Assembly (NCBI RefSeq): GCF_003634705.1 | Contig: NZ_RBWU01000004.1 | Span: 682,001 to 746,000 of the forward strand | Source: Actinomadura pelletieri DSM 43383 | GTDB lineage: Bacteria; Actinomycetota; Actinomycetes; Streptosporangiales; Streptosporangiaceae | Length of the DNA stretch: 64,000 bases | Direction: 5' to 3' | Shown: positions 25,645 to 36,207 of the stretch, one piece after another | Layout: every line of letters begins with the position of its first letter | Numbering within the stretch: the first letter of the stretch is position 1 | Notes under the pieces: model-generated | Told to the model about the DNA's origin: nothing | The model's input: the letters and a program-made list of their open reading frames with translations, nothing else | The model's database searches: none | Position numbers and translations under genes: made by a program

Positions 25645-28148
25645 CGTGCCCCGGAGGCCGCGCGTTCGACCACGGCCGCCCACTCCTCCAGCAGCGCCTG
25701 CGCGGCGTCCACGCCCGGTCCCTCGGCCCACAGGTGGGTGACCGCCTCCGCCGGGTCGGGCAGGACGAGGACCCAGCGGCCGTCCTCCACGACGACGCGG
25801 ACCCCGTCGGTGGTGTCGATCGGGCGGTCCCCCGCGGCCTCCACGACGTGCCGCATCACGCCGCCCTTCGCCGCCCACGGCGTCGGGACGGAGCGGCGGA
25901 GCAGGTGCGCCGCAGGGATGCGGCGGTCGATCCGCGACAGCGTCAGCCGGGTCCGCGCGACGAGCCCGACGAGCCGGACGAACGCCGCGATCCCGTCGAC
26001 GGTGCCGCTGAACTCGGGCATCAGGAACCCGCCGCGCCCATCGCCCGCGAAGATCACGCCGGGTCGCGCCGCGGCCTTGGTGAGCACGTCCTGCGATGTG
26101 GCCATCCACTCGACCTCGACGCCGTGGAACCGGCACACCCGCTCGGCGACCCGCGTCGTCGTCACCGGCAGCACGACGCGTCCGCCGCGCCGCTCGGCCG
26201 CGACGAGGTCCAGCATGACGAGCAGCGCGCGGTCGTCGCCGACCAGTTCCCCGTTCTCGTCCACGAGCGAGATCCGCTCCCCGACCGGGTCGAACCGGAC
26301 CCCGAACGCGGCCCGTGACGAGGAGACGAGTTCGCCGAGCCGTTCCAGGTCCCGCATCCGCTCGGCGAGCGTCTCGGTCGGGTCGGCCTCGTCCAGCCCG
26401 GCGTTGCGGGTGAGGACCTCCACGCCGACCTTGCCGAGCAGGCTCGGCAGGACCAGCGACGCGACCCCGCCCGCGCAGTCCAGGACGATCTTCAGCCCGG
26501 CCTCGCGGACCCCGCGGATGTCGACGCGCCGCAGCAGGTCGCGGGTGTAGGTCTCCACGACGCGCGGCGGATAGGTCAGCTCGGCGATCTCGCCGGGGAA
26601 CGCGCGGCGGTACTCCTGCCGGGCGAAGACGCGGGCCAGCCTGCGCCGCGCGGACTGCGACAGGTCGGCGCCGTCCGGGTCGAGGAACACGATGTCGACG
26701 CCCTGCGGGTCGCCGAGGGTGGTGCGCAGGTAGACGCCGCCGACGGCGTCCTCGCGTCCGGTCTCGAACCGGGCGACGGTCAGCGGCGTCGCCTCCAGGT
26801 CGCGGACGTTGATCGCGCTCGCGGTGAGGGCACTGTTCACCGCGCGTTTCAGGGTGCGGGCGGCACGGGAGACGTCACGCCCGGTGACGACGGTCGTGCC
26901 CTTCTTCAGCGTCGTCGCGTAGGCGCTGGCCAGCCGTACCGCGAGTTCCGGCGTGATCTCGACGTTGACCAGACCGGACACGCCGCGCGGCCCGAACGGG
27001 TCGCGCTGCCCCCGCGACTCCCAGATCACGCTGGTGTTGACGACCGCGCCCGCCTCGATCGTCTTGAACGGGTACACCTTCACACCGCTGGAGACGTACG
27101 CCTCCGCCTCGATCACGCACTCGTCGCCGATGACCGCGCCCTCCTCGACACGGGCACCGGCCATGATGTCGGTGTTCTTGCCGACCACGCAGCCGCGCAG
27201 CGTCGTGGACGGCGCGACGAACACGTTGTCGTGGACGACGGCGCGGTGCAGGAACGCGCCCTCCTTCACGACGACGTTGCTGCCGAGGACGGTGTACTCG
27301 CGTAACTCGGCGCCCGCCTCGACCTTGGCGTAGTCGCCGATGTAGAGGGGGCCCTTCAGGACGGCCTCGGCGTCCACCTCGGCGCCCTCGGCGACCCACA
27401 CGCCCGGTGACACCTCGAACCCGTCCAGGTCGACGTCGACCTGCCCGGACAGCAGGTCGCCCTGCGCCTTGAGGTAGCTGGCGTGGGTGCCGACGTCCTC
27501 CCAGTAGCAGTCGGCGACGTACCCGAACAGCGGGGCGCCCTCGTCCAGCAGGGCCGGGAACACGTCACCGGACCAGTCGACCGGCCCGCCCGACGCGACA
27601 TGGTCCAGGACCTCCGGCTCCATCACGTAGACGCCGGTGTTGACGGTGTCGGAGAACACCTGACCCCACGTGGGCTTCTCCAGGAACCGCCGGACGCGGC
27701 CGTCGCCGTCGACGATGATGATCCCGAACTCCAGCGGGTCGGGCACCCGTTTCAGCCCGATCGTGACGAGCGCGCCGGTCCGCTCGTGGAACCGCACCAT
27801 GTCGGTCAGGTCGATGTCGGTGAGCGCGTCCCCGGAGATCACCAGGAACCGGTCGTCGCGCAGCGCCTCCGCGGCGTTCTTCACGCTGCCCGCGGTGCCG
27901 AGCGGAACCTCCTCCGTCGCGTAGCTCAGCGACATGCCGAGCTCCTCGCCGTCGCCGAAGTAGTTGCGGACCAGCGCGGCGAGGAACTGGACCGTGACGA
28001 CGGTCTCGCCGAACCCGTGCCGCTTCAGCAACCGCAGCACATGCTCCATGATCGGCCGGTTGACGAGCGGAAGCAGGGGCTTCGGCTGGTTGGCGGTCAT
28101 CGGACGCAGCCGCGTCCCCTCGCCTCCCGCCATCACGACGGCCTTCAT
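25638..28148 (-). CDS. Sugar-1-phosphate nucleotidyltransferase / degenerate phosphomannomutase fusion
   Basis: The 836-residue protein has three parts. Residues 1-235 are a nucleotidyltransferase with GGEGTRLRPMT, NRPIMEHVL and FLEKPTWGQ. Residues 245-370 form left-handed beta-helix repeats. Residues 385-836 have the phosphohexomutase fold. In the last part the phosphoserine loop, normally TASHNP, reads YLRTTLGDPQ (near residue 470), and the metal loop, normally DGDADR, reads FDPVGERISLVDENGE (near 620). It therefore probably lacks mutase activity. Family annotation is mannose-1-phosphate guanylyltransferase; nucleotide specificity is untested. It overlaps the upstream phosphatidyltransferase by 4 bases. 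Confidence 0.88.
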   Translation of the reverse strand: MKAVVMAGGEGTRLRPMTANQPKPLLPLVNRPIMEHVLRLLKRHGFGETVVTVQFLAALVRNYFGDGEELGMSLSYATEEVPLGTAGSVKNAAEALRDDRFLVISGDALTDIDLTDMVRFHERTGALVTIGLKRVPDPLEFGIIIVDGDGRVRRFLEKPTWGQVFSDTVNTGVYVMEPEVLDHVASGGPVDWSGDVFPALLDEGAPLFGYVADCYWEDVGTHASYLKAQGDLLSGQVDVDLDGFEVSPGVWVAEGAEVDAEAVLKGPLYIGDYAKVEAGAELREYTVLGSNVVVKEGAFLHRAVVHDNVFVAPSTTLRGCVVGKNTDIMAGARVEEGAVIGDECVIEAEAYVSSGVKVYPFKTIEAGAVVNTSVIWESRGQRDPFGPRGVSGLVNVEITPELAVRLASAYATTLKKGTTVVTGRDVSRAARTLKRAVNSALTASAINVRDLEATPLTVARFETGREDAVGGVYLRTTLGDPQGVDIVFLDPDGADLSQSARRRLARVFARQEYRRAFPGEIAELTYPPRVVETYTRDLLRRVDIRGVREAGLKIVLDCAGGVASLVLPSLLGKVGVEVLTRNAGLDEADPTETLAERMRDLERLGELVSSSRAAFGVRFDPVGERISLVDENGELVGDDRALLVMLDLVAAERRGGRVVLPVTTTRVAERVCRFHGVEVEWMATSQDVLTKAAARPGVIFAGDGRGGFLMPEFSGTVDGIAAFVRLVGLVARTRLTLSRIDRRIPAAHLLRRSVPTPWAAKGGVMRHVVEAAGDRPIDTTDGVRVVVEDGRWVLVLPDPAEAVTHLWAEGPGVDAAQALLEEWAAVVERAASGARG

Positions 28149-28837
28149 CGGGAGGTTTCCGCTCCCTCCTGTCCGCCCGCCGGATCGGCCGCGGGCGCCG
28201 CGCCGGATCCCGGCGGCGCGTCGGACCCCGGCGACGGGTCGGCGGCCGGGGGCGAGCCGCGGCCCGCCACCATCAGCTGCCGGGTCTGCGTCCAGTACAG
28301 GACGGCCGCCCACCAGTACAGGCCCGCGCCCCAGATCGCGAACGACCAGCCGATCACCTTCGCCGTGGTCGCCGCCGCGCCGTCATGGTCGCCCAGCAGG
28401 AGCAACGGGAACGCGTACAACAGGCACATCGTGCCCGCCTTGCCGATGAAGTGGACGGGCAGCGTGCCGCTGTATCCGAGCCGCCGGACGATCGGCGCGA
28501 TCGGCACGATCACGACCTCGCGGGCGACGAGCAGCACCACCAGCCACAGCGGGATGATCTCGCGGATCGTCAGCCCGATCAGCGTCGCCAGAATGTAGAG
28601 CCGGTCGGCGGCGGGATCGAGCATCATGCCGAGCTTGCTCGTCTGGTTCAGGATCCGCGCGACCTTGCCGTCCAGCCAGTCGGACAGGCCCGCGAACACC
28701 AGCAGGCCGAGCGCCCACCAGTCCGCCTCGATCAGGACGAGCCACAGGAACAGCGGCACGCCCACCAGACGGGCCAGACTCAGGCTGTTCGGCACCGTGA
28801 AGATCCGGTCCTGCGTGGCTTCCCGCTCTGTGCTCAC
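28145..28837 (-). CDS. CDP-alcohol phosphatidyltransferase (PgsA2/cardiolipin-synthase type)
   Basis: The 230-residue membrane enzyme carries the complete catalytic motif D-x2-DG-x2-AR-x8-G-x3-D-x3-D in DWLDGKVAR...GMMLDPAADR. It transfers a phosphatidyl group from CDP-diacylglycerol to an alcohol in the inner membrane, making a phospholipid. The M. tuberculosis counterpart next to DUF881 is annotated pgsA2, and from memory a Streptomyces homologue next to the same nucleotidyltransferase acts as a cardiolipin synthase. The C-terminal 40 residues are Pro/Gly/Ala-rich and probably disordered. GTG 28837 has GGGGAGG about 11 bases upstream. Confidence 0.9.
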   Translation of the reverse strand: MSTEREATQDRIFTVPNSLSLARLVGVPLFLWLVLIEADWWALGLLVFAGLSDWLDGKVARILNQTSKLGMMLDPAADRLYILATLIGLTIREIIPLWLVVLLVAREVVIVPIAPIVRRLGYSGTLPVHFIGKAGTMCLLYAFPLLLLGDHDGAAATTAKVIGWSFAIWGAGLYWWAAVLYWTQTRQLMVAGRGSPPAADPSPGSDAPPGSGAAPAADPAGGQEGAETSR

Positions 28838-29070
28838 CGACGCGCTCGCCTCCCCTGGTCCCCTCGATCCTGACCTTATCGGTAAGGATTTTGAAAGACC
28901 CCGAGGGTGCGGCCCCGTGACCCGGGCGAACGACATCACGCGCGCGACCGGAATCGGCCCCGCCCGAAACCGCCGCCAACAAAACCCGTCCGGGCGGCGT
29001 CTGCTTCACTGAAAATGATCTCTCCGGACGCTCCGGCCCGGTCCGGGGCACGCCCCAGAAGGATGTCGCG

Positions 29071-30732
29071 TTGGGTCCACTTCAGGACGACGATCCGCGC
29101 AGGGTGGGCGCGTACACGCTGTCGGCGCGCCTGGGCGGCGGCGGGATGGGCCAGGTGTTCCTCGGCCGCTCCCCCGGCGGACGGCCCGTGGCGGTGAAGC
29201 TCGTGCGGCCGGAGTACGGCGACGACCCGCATTTCCGGCGCCGGTTCGCCACGGAGATCGAGGCGGCCCGCCGGGTCGGCGGGTTCTTCACCGCGCAACT
29301 GGTCGACGCGGACCCGCACGCGGAGCGGCCATGGCTGGTCACCGCGTACGTGCCGGGACCGTCGCTGCAGTCGGCGGTGGACGAGCAGGGGCCGCTGCCG
29401 GTCCGCGCGGTCCGCGTCCTCGGGGCGGGGCTCGCGGAGGGGCTGATGGCCGTGCACGCCTGCGGGCTGGTGCACCGCGACCTCAAGCCCGGCAACGTGA
29501 TCCTGGCGCCGGACGGCCCCCGGGTCATCGATTTCGGCATCGTCCGGGCGCTGGAGGCCACGTCCGGCACCGCCACCGGCGCGATCACCGGCACCGTCGC
29601 GTACATGTCGCCCGAGCAGGCCCGCGCGGACAAGGAGATCGGGCCCGCCGCGGACGTGTTCGCGTTGGGCTCGGTCCTGGTGTTCGCGTCCACCGGCGCC
29701 GCCCCCTTCGGCCGCGGTCAGGCGCACACGGTGCTGTACCGGATCGTCCGGGAGGACCCCGACCTGGACGCCGTCCCGGCCGAGCTGCGCGACCTGGTCG
29801 CCGCGTGCCTGGCCAAGGACCCCGCGGACCGTCCGGCGCTGCCGGAGGTGCTGGAGCGGTGCGCGGGCGCCGCGGGCGACGACTGGCTGCCGCCCGGCGT
29901 CCTCGCGATGGCCTCCGCCATGAACCCGGCCATGAACCCCGCCATGAACCCGGCCCTGAACCCGGCGGTGCCGAGCGCGGGTCCGACCGAGGTCGACCCG
30001 ACCACGCCCGCGCCACCCGCGCCGCGCAGAGGCGGAAGGTCGCCCGTCAGGTGGGTCCTCGGTGGTGTCGCGGGGGTCGTCGCCGTGGCGTCGCTGGTGG
30101 CGGCCCTCGTCCTCGTGGCGCTGGACCGGGACGAGTCGAAGGGCTCCACGGCGGACGAGCCGTCCTCGTCCCGGCAGGCGGGGGCGGTCTCGCCGGTGGC
30201 GGGGCGGATCGAGGACGCGGCGGCCGGGATCTCCTACGCCCGGTTCCGCGGGCCGTGGGTGACGGCCGGCGGGGCCTGGAAGAAGCCGGGGATGTTCACC
30301 AGCGGGCAGATCGCGCCGCTGCCGCGGCGCAACGGCGACTCCACCTTCAACGCGACCTCCCTGGCCGGGGTGCCGAGGGACGCCGAGAGCCGCGGCTACA
30401 CCGGCCCCCGTGACCTCGCCGCCGTCGCGGCCCGCGTGAAGACGCGGGTCATCGGCGAACTGTTCACCGTCCAGCACACCGAGACCACGCTGCGGTCAGG
30501 TCCGGTGGACGTGAACGGCGGGGGCAAGGGCTGGCTGGAGAAGGTCCGGTTCGACTTCCCGCAGGCCAAGGCCAACGGTTGGCCGGTGACGGGCGACACG
30601 ATGGCGCTGCTGGTCGTCGACCGGGACGGCGCGGACGGCGGACGGCCGGGCCTGCTGCTGTTGTCGATTCCCGACACCTTCGCCCACCCGGGCGACCTCG
30701 ACCTGATCCTCACCTCGGTCCGCGTGCTGTGA
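29071..30732 (+). CDS. Membrane-anchored Ser/Thr protein kinase
   Basis: The 553-residue protein has an intact Hanks-type kinase domain (residues 10-270): glycine loop LGGGGMGQVFLG, lysine in VAVKLV, HRDLKPGNV, DFGIV and the activation segment GTVAYMSPEQA. A linker with four 12-base repeats encoding MNPA follows. One membrane helix is near residues 328-350 and an extracytoplasmic domain of about 200 residues (AAGISYARFRGPW...) has no family I recognise. TTG 29071 with AGAAGGA 8 bases upstream is the start. Its substrate may include FHA proteins, but nothing local shows this. Confidence 0.92.
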   Translation: MGPLQDDDPRRVGAYTLSARLGGGGMGQVFLGRSPGGRPVAVKLVRPEYGDDPHFRRRFATEIEAARRVGGFFTAQLVDADPHAERPWLVTAYVPGPSLQSAVDEQGPLPVRAVRVLGAGLAEGLMAVHACGLVHRDLKPGNVILAPDGPRVIDFGIVRALEATSGTATGAITGTVAYMSPEQARADKEIGPAADVFALGSVLVFASTGAAPFGRGQAHTVLYRIVREDPDLDAVPAELRDLVAACLAKDPADRPALPEVLERCAGAAGDDWLPPGVLAMASAMNPAMNPAMNPALNPAVPSAGPTEVDPTTPAPPAPRRGGRSPVRWVLGGVAGVVAVASLVAALVLVALDRDESKGSTADEPSSSRQAGAVSPVAGRIEDAAAGISYARFRGPWVTAGGAWKKPGMFTSGQIAPLPRRNGDSTFNATSLAGVPRDAESRGYTGPRDLAAVAARVKTRVIGELFTVQHTETTLRSGPVDVNGGGKGWLEKVRFDFPQAKANGWPVTGDTMALLVVDRDGADGGRPGLLLLSIPDTFAHPGDLDLILTSVRVL

Positions 30733-30760
30733 GCCGCAGCCCCGGGACGCGTCCGCGCGG

Positions 30761-31951
30761 TCACCGTGGGGAGGGGACGTCCGCGAGCGGGAAGGTGGCC
30801 GTGACGACGTACCCGCCGCCGTCGCCGGGCCCCGCGTCCAGGGTCCCGCCGACGCTGCGCGCCCGCTCGATCATCCCGAGGATCCCGAAACCGCCCGGCC
30901 CTCCGGACGGCCCGACCCCGTCGTCGGCGATCCGCACGACGAACGCTCCCTCGCCGTCCCGCCTCAGCGACACCTCGACGTGCTCGGCCCGCGCGTGCTT
31001 GACGACGTTGGTCAGCGCCTCCTGGACGATCCGGTACGCGGCGACGCCGACCTCCGGCGGCGGACCGGTCTCCGCGGCGTCGAGAGCGACCGTGAGGCCG
31101 CCGCTGCGCGCGGACCGCACGAGGTCGGCGATCCCGTCCAGGCCGGGCAGCGCCCCGGGCGCGCCGGGCGTCGCGACATCGGTACCGCGCAGGACCTGAA
31201 GGGTGCCGCGCAGCTCCGTCCGGGCCTCGCGGCAGGTGGCCGCGATCGACGCGAGCGCGTCGGCCAGCTCCTCCCGGTCGAGCGGCCGGTCCCCGCGCAC
31301 GAGATGCGCCGCCGCCCCGGCCTGGACGCCGATCAGCGTGATGCTGTGCGCGAGGAGGTCGTGCAGGTCACGGGCGATCCGCAGCCGTTCCTCGGCGACC
31401 CGGCGCCGCGCCTCCTCCTCCCGGGCCCGTTCCGCCCGCTCGGCCCGCTCGGTGATCGTCGCGAGCCGCGCCCGGTGCGACCGCCATATCTGGACGGAGA
31501 TCACGACGGCGACCACGGCCTCGATGACCGCGATCTGCTCCCGGACCGAGCCGCCGCCCGCCCGCAGCGTCACCCCGATCACGCAGACGAACAGCACGAC
31601 GCCCGCCACGGTGAGGTAGACCCGCACTCTCCTGCCGAGGACCGCGTACGCGAACAGCACGACCACCTCGACGGGTATCAGCGCGTGATGCTGGTACTGC
31701 GCCAGGTGGTACGGCAGGACCAACGCCAGCAGCGCCATCAGTCCCGGCGTCGGCCAGCGCCTGATCACCGCGAGTGGGACGTGCGCGGCGACCAGCAGCA
31801 ACGTCCCCGCCGCGTCCAGCTCGCGGACGCCCGGCCACATCACCGCGACCGCCACCGCGACGTACGCCAGCAGCACCGCGCACGCGACGTCCCTCGCCGC
31901 CGCCGCGCCGATCCCGGGAAGCCTCACCACCCGACCATCTTCGCCGATCAT
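30761..31951 (-). CDS. Sensor histidine kinase, NarL-partner type (HisKA_3), orphan
   Basis: The protein of about 396 residues begins with five or six membrane helices (residues 20-155). A charged helix rich in Arg/Glu leads to the phospho-acceptor motif RIARDLHDLLAHSITLI near residue 195 (HisKA_3), then the ATPase region with EALTNVVKHARA, DDGVGP and GGFGILGMIERA. Such kinases normally pair with a LuxR/NarL-type response regulator encoded beside them; none is adjacent here. Start candidates are GTG 31960 and ATG 31951. It is convergent with the Ser/Thr kinase gene. Confidence 0.88.
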   Translation of the reverse strand: MIGEDGRVVRLPGIGAAAARDVACAVLLAYVAVAVAVMWPGVRELDAAGTLLLVAAHVPLAVIRRWPTPGLMALLALVLPYHLAQYQHHALIPVEVVVLFAYAVLGRRVRVYLTVAGVVLFVCVIGVTLRAGGGSVREQIAVIEAVVAVVISVQIWRSHRARLATITERAERAERAREEEARRRVAEERLRIARDLHDLLAHSITLIGVQAGAAAHLVRGDRPLDREELADALASIAATCREARTELRGTLQVLRGTDVATPGAPGALPGLDGIADLVRSARSGGLTVALDAAETGPPPEVGVAAYRIVQEALTNVVKHARAEHVEVSLRRDGEGAFVVRIADDGVGPSGGPGGFGILGMIERARSVGGTLDAGPGDGGGYVVTATFPLADVPSPR

Positions 31952-32014
31952 CCCGATCACCGCGCATCGCCCTGACCGTAGAGGGACCCTGCGGGAAACC
32001 ACTACGCTCCGCCC

Positions 32015-32380
32015 ATGACCAAGTCACCTCGGATCACCCATATCGCTTGGGGTCGCATGGAGGTCGAAGGGCTTGAGCCCGGCAAGGACTTCAAGCTCTA
32101 TCCGGGCGGCGGACGCGAGTGGGACTGGGCCGAACACGGCACCCGGCACGACCCGGGCATCCAGCCGGGCGACGTCCAGGAGCTGATCGAGCACGGCTGC
32201 GCGGTCGTCGTCCTCAGCCGGGGCATGGAGCTGCGTCTCGGGACGATGCCGGAGACCCTCCAGGTGCTGCGGGACGCCGGGATCGAGGTGCACGTGGCGG
32301 AGACGACCGAGGCCGTCGCCCTCTACAACGGGCTGGTCGAGACCGAACGCGTCGGCGGTCTCTTCCACTCGACGTGCTGA
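32015..32380 (+). CDS. Mth938-like domain protein (DUF498)
   Basis: The 121-residue protein is a single Mth938/AAMDC-like domain. It begins ITHIAWGRMEVEG, has GGGREWDWAEHGTRHDPGIQPGDVQELIEHGC in the centre, and ends EVHVAETTEAVALYNGLVE. The eukaryotic members are NDUFAF3 (complex I assembly) and AAMDC; the bacterial role is unknown. It is divergent from the orphan histidine kinase with a gap of about 63 bases. Confidence 0.85.
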   Translation: MTKSPRITHIAWGRMEVEGLEPGKDFKLYPGGGREWDWAEHGTRHDPGIQPGDVQELIEHGCAVVVLSRGMELRLGTMPETLQVLRDAGIEVHVAETTEAVALYNGLVETERVGGLFHSTC

Positions 32381-32474
32381 ACCGCTGTTCCCGACATTTC
32401 ACTCTTTCTTCGGACACCTCGGTGGGACGGCCCGTCCCGTCCTATAGTTCTGCAAACTCGATAGGGAGCCGACC

Positions 32475-33503
32475 GTGTCCGTCCCCTCGCCGTCCCCTCC
32501 CGCACCGTCCGGGGCCGCACCGGTATCGCGGGTCACGCTCGGCCGCGGGGCCTACCGGTGGCCGTTCCGGGTCGCGCTGGCCGCCCTGGTGGTCGGCGCG
32601 CTCGCGGCGCCGTCCTCCCGCACCGCCGCCATCGGCGTCGGCGCGCTCCTCGCCCTGGCCGCCGCGGTCTGGGCCTTCCTGATCCACCGCGACCGCCTCG
32701 TCGTGACCCTGGCGGACACGGGCCTGGTGCTGCGTCGCGGCGCCGAGGAGGCGACCATCCCCGTCGGCGCGGTGGACGCGGTCGGGATCGTGTGGCGGGG
32801 CACCGACCCCGTCTGGACGGTCTGGTTCGACACCGGCGCGGCGCCGGGCGTCGACGCCGTCACGACCGTCGAGGGCGACGCCGCCGTTCTGCTCCGTGAC
32901 CGGGACCTCCCCGCCGGCCGGCTTCCGGCCGTGCACGCCGCCGTCACGGAGCACCTCGGCCTGCGCTGGCGCGTCCTCGACGACACGGGCGAGGAGATCG
33001 ATCCGCCCAAGGCGGACGCGCTGGCCAGGGCCGACCAGGTCCTCGTGGAGGGCGTCCTCGTGAACGGCGGCCTCGCGAAGGGCGCGGGTCGCTACCGGGA
33101 CGAGCGCGGCGGCACCCTCCTCGCGGTCGCCTCCGGCCGCGGGAGGGTCGTGCTGCGCGACCCGCACGCCGCGCGGCTGCTGGTGTTCCGCAGGACGCCC
33201 CTTCCCGCCCGGCGCAAGGTCGTGCGCGTGTCCGACGCGGACGGCCGGTTCCTCGGGACGGTCCGGGGCTCGCAGGAGCCGTCCTTCCACACGCCCAGCG
33301 GGATGCTCCTCGGCACCACCCGGCGGCATGGCGATCGTCACGTCGTCACCGGCATCGACGGCCGCGAGTCCGCGTCGCTGAGGACCGTGGGCGACCCCGG
33401 TGACGGCCGTAGGCGGCTGGAGCGGTCGCCGTCGGCCCCCGAGCCGCTGCGCACGCTCACCCTGGCGCTGCCGCTGGTGGTGCGGTCCGCGCGCCGGTCC
33501 TGA
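32475..33503 (+). CDS. Hypothetical membrane protein
   Basis: The 342-residue protein has two adjacent membrane helices (FRVALAALVVGALAA and TAAIGVGALLALAAAVWAFLI, residues 32-71). A soluble region of about 270 residues, rich in short beta strands, follows (DRLVVTLADTGLVLRRGAEEATIPVGAVDAVGIVW), suggesting a PH-like fold. I do not recognise a family. GTG 32475 is preceded by AGGGAG. It may be a membrane-associated structural or stress protein; that is conjecture. It is upstream of thiC but separated by the TPP riboswitch. Confidence 0.6.
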   Translation: MSVPSPSPPAPSGAAPVSRVTLGRGAYRWPFRVALAALVVGALAAPSSRTAAIGVGALLALAAAVWAFLIHRDRLVVTLADTGLVLRRGAEEATIPVGAVDAVGIVWRGTDPVWTVWFDTGAAPGVDAVTTVEGDAAVLLRDRDLPAGRLPAVHAAVTEHLGLRWRVLDDTGEEIDPPKADALARADQVLVEGVLVNGGLAKGAGRYRDERGGTLLAVASGRGRVVLRDPHAARLLVFRRTPLPARRKVVRVSDADGRFLGTVRGSQEPSFHTPSGMLLGTTRRHGDRHVVTGIDGRESASLRTVGDPGDGRRRLERSPSAPEPLRTLTLALPLVVRSARRS

Positions 33504-33596
33504 ACGACCTCGAGCGGCGGGCTCCCGGCGGCCCTCCTATCCCATGGACGGCGGTTGCGGCAACCGGGGTGCGCCGGGTTAGCGTCAGGGACGACA

Positions 33597-35442
<1,846 letters not shown>

Positions 35443-35596
35443 TCCGTCGTTCCCGTCGGGCCTTCCGGCCGGGTGCGCGGGCCGGCGGCGGAGTTACCGC
35501 AGGGTGCGGGCTACTATCGAGGGACCGTTCCAAAAGCCGCGGATCCCACGGATCGCCGCAGGCCCGCTGCCCGGCCGGGAAGGACCGACAACTCAG

Positions 35597-36184
35597 GTGA
35601 CCAGCGACGACACGCCCTCGGCCCCGGCGCGGGCGGTGCGCTCCGATGTGCGCCGCAACCGCGCGCGGCTGCTCGCCGCGGCGCGGGAGATGTTCGAACG
35701 CGACGGGGCCGGCGCCTCCCTCGAGGGGATCGCCCGGCTGGCGGGCGTCGGCATCGGAACGCTCTACCGGCACTTCCCGACGCGCCAGGATCTCCTGGAG
35801 GCGTTGCTCGCCGACGCCTTCGACGCGCTGGCCGCCACGGGCCGGGAACTGCGGCTCTCGCCCGTGCCCGGGGAGGCGCTGGCGGAGTGGCTGCGCGCGT
35901 TCGTCGCGCGGACCACGGCGTTTCGCGGGATGGCGACCGCCGCCCTGGTGTCGCTGCGGGAGGACCGGTCCGAGTCGTTCCCGGCGTGCCGGGCGATGCT
36001 CGAGGCGGGCGAGACGCTGTTCGTCCGCGCGCAGAAGGCCGGGGACGTGCCGTCGGGCGTCGCGTTCGCCGACGCGCTGCGCCTCGCGGGCGCGATCGCG
36101 ACGGTCACCGAACAGGAGCCGGAGGCCGCCGACCGGCTGCTGGCCCTCGCCGCCACCGGGCTGATCCCCGGCAGGACGGGCTAG
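35597..36184 (+). CDS. TetR-family transcriptional regulator
   Basis: The protein of about 195 residues has a classic TetR N-terminus: NRARLLAAAREMFERDGAGASLEGIARLAGVGIGTLYRHFPTRQDLLEAL with the recognition helix in VGIGTLYRHFPT. The C-terminal ligand domain (SEFPACRAMLEAGETLFVRAQKAGDV) is of the AefR-like kind. The GTG start has GGAAGGA about 12 bases upstream. No obvious target gene is adjacent: thiC lies upstream and a convergent metallophosphoesterase downstream. The ligand is unknown. Confidence 0.85.
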   Translation: MTSDDTPSAPARAVRSDVRRNRARLLAAAREMFERDGAGASLEGIARLAGVGIGTLYRHFPTRQDLLEALLADAFDALAATGRELRLSPVPGEALAEWLRAFVARTTAFRGMATAALVSLREDRSESFPACRAMLEAGETLFVRAQKAGDVPSGVAFADALRLAGAIATVTEQEPEAADRLLALAATGLIPGRTG

Positions 36185-36207
36185 CACGGGCTGGAACGCC
36201 ACCCGGG

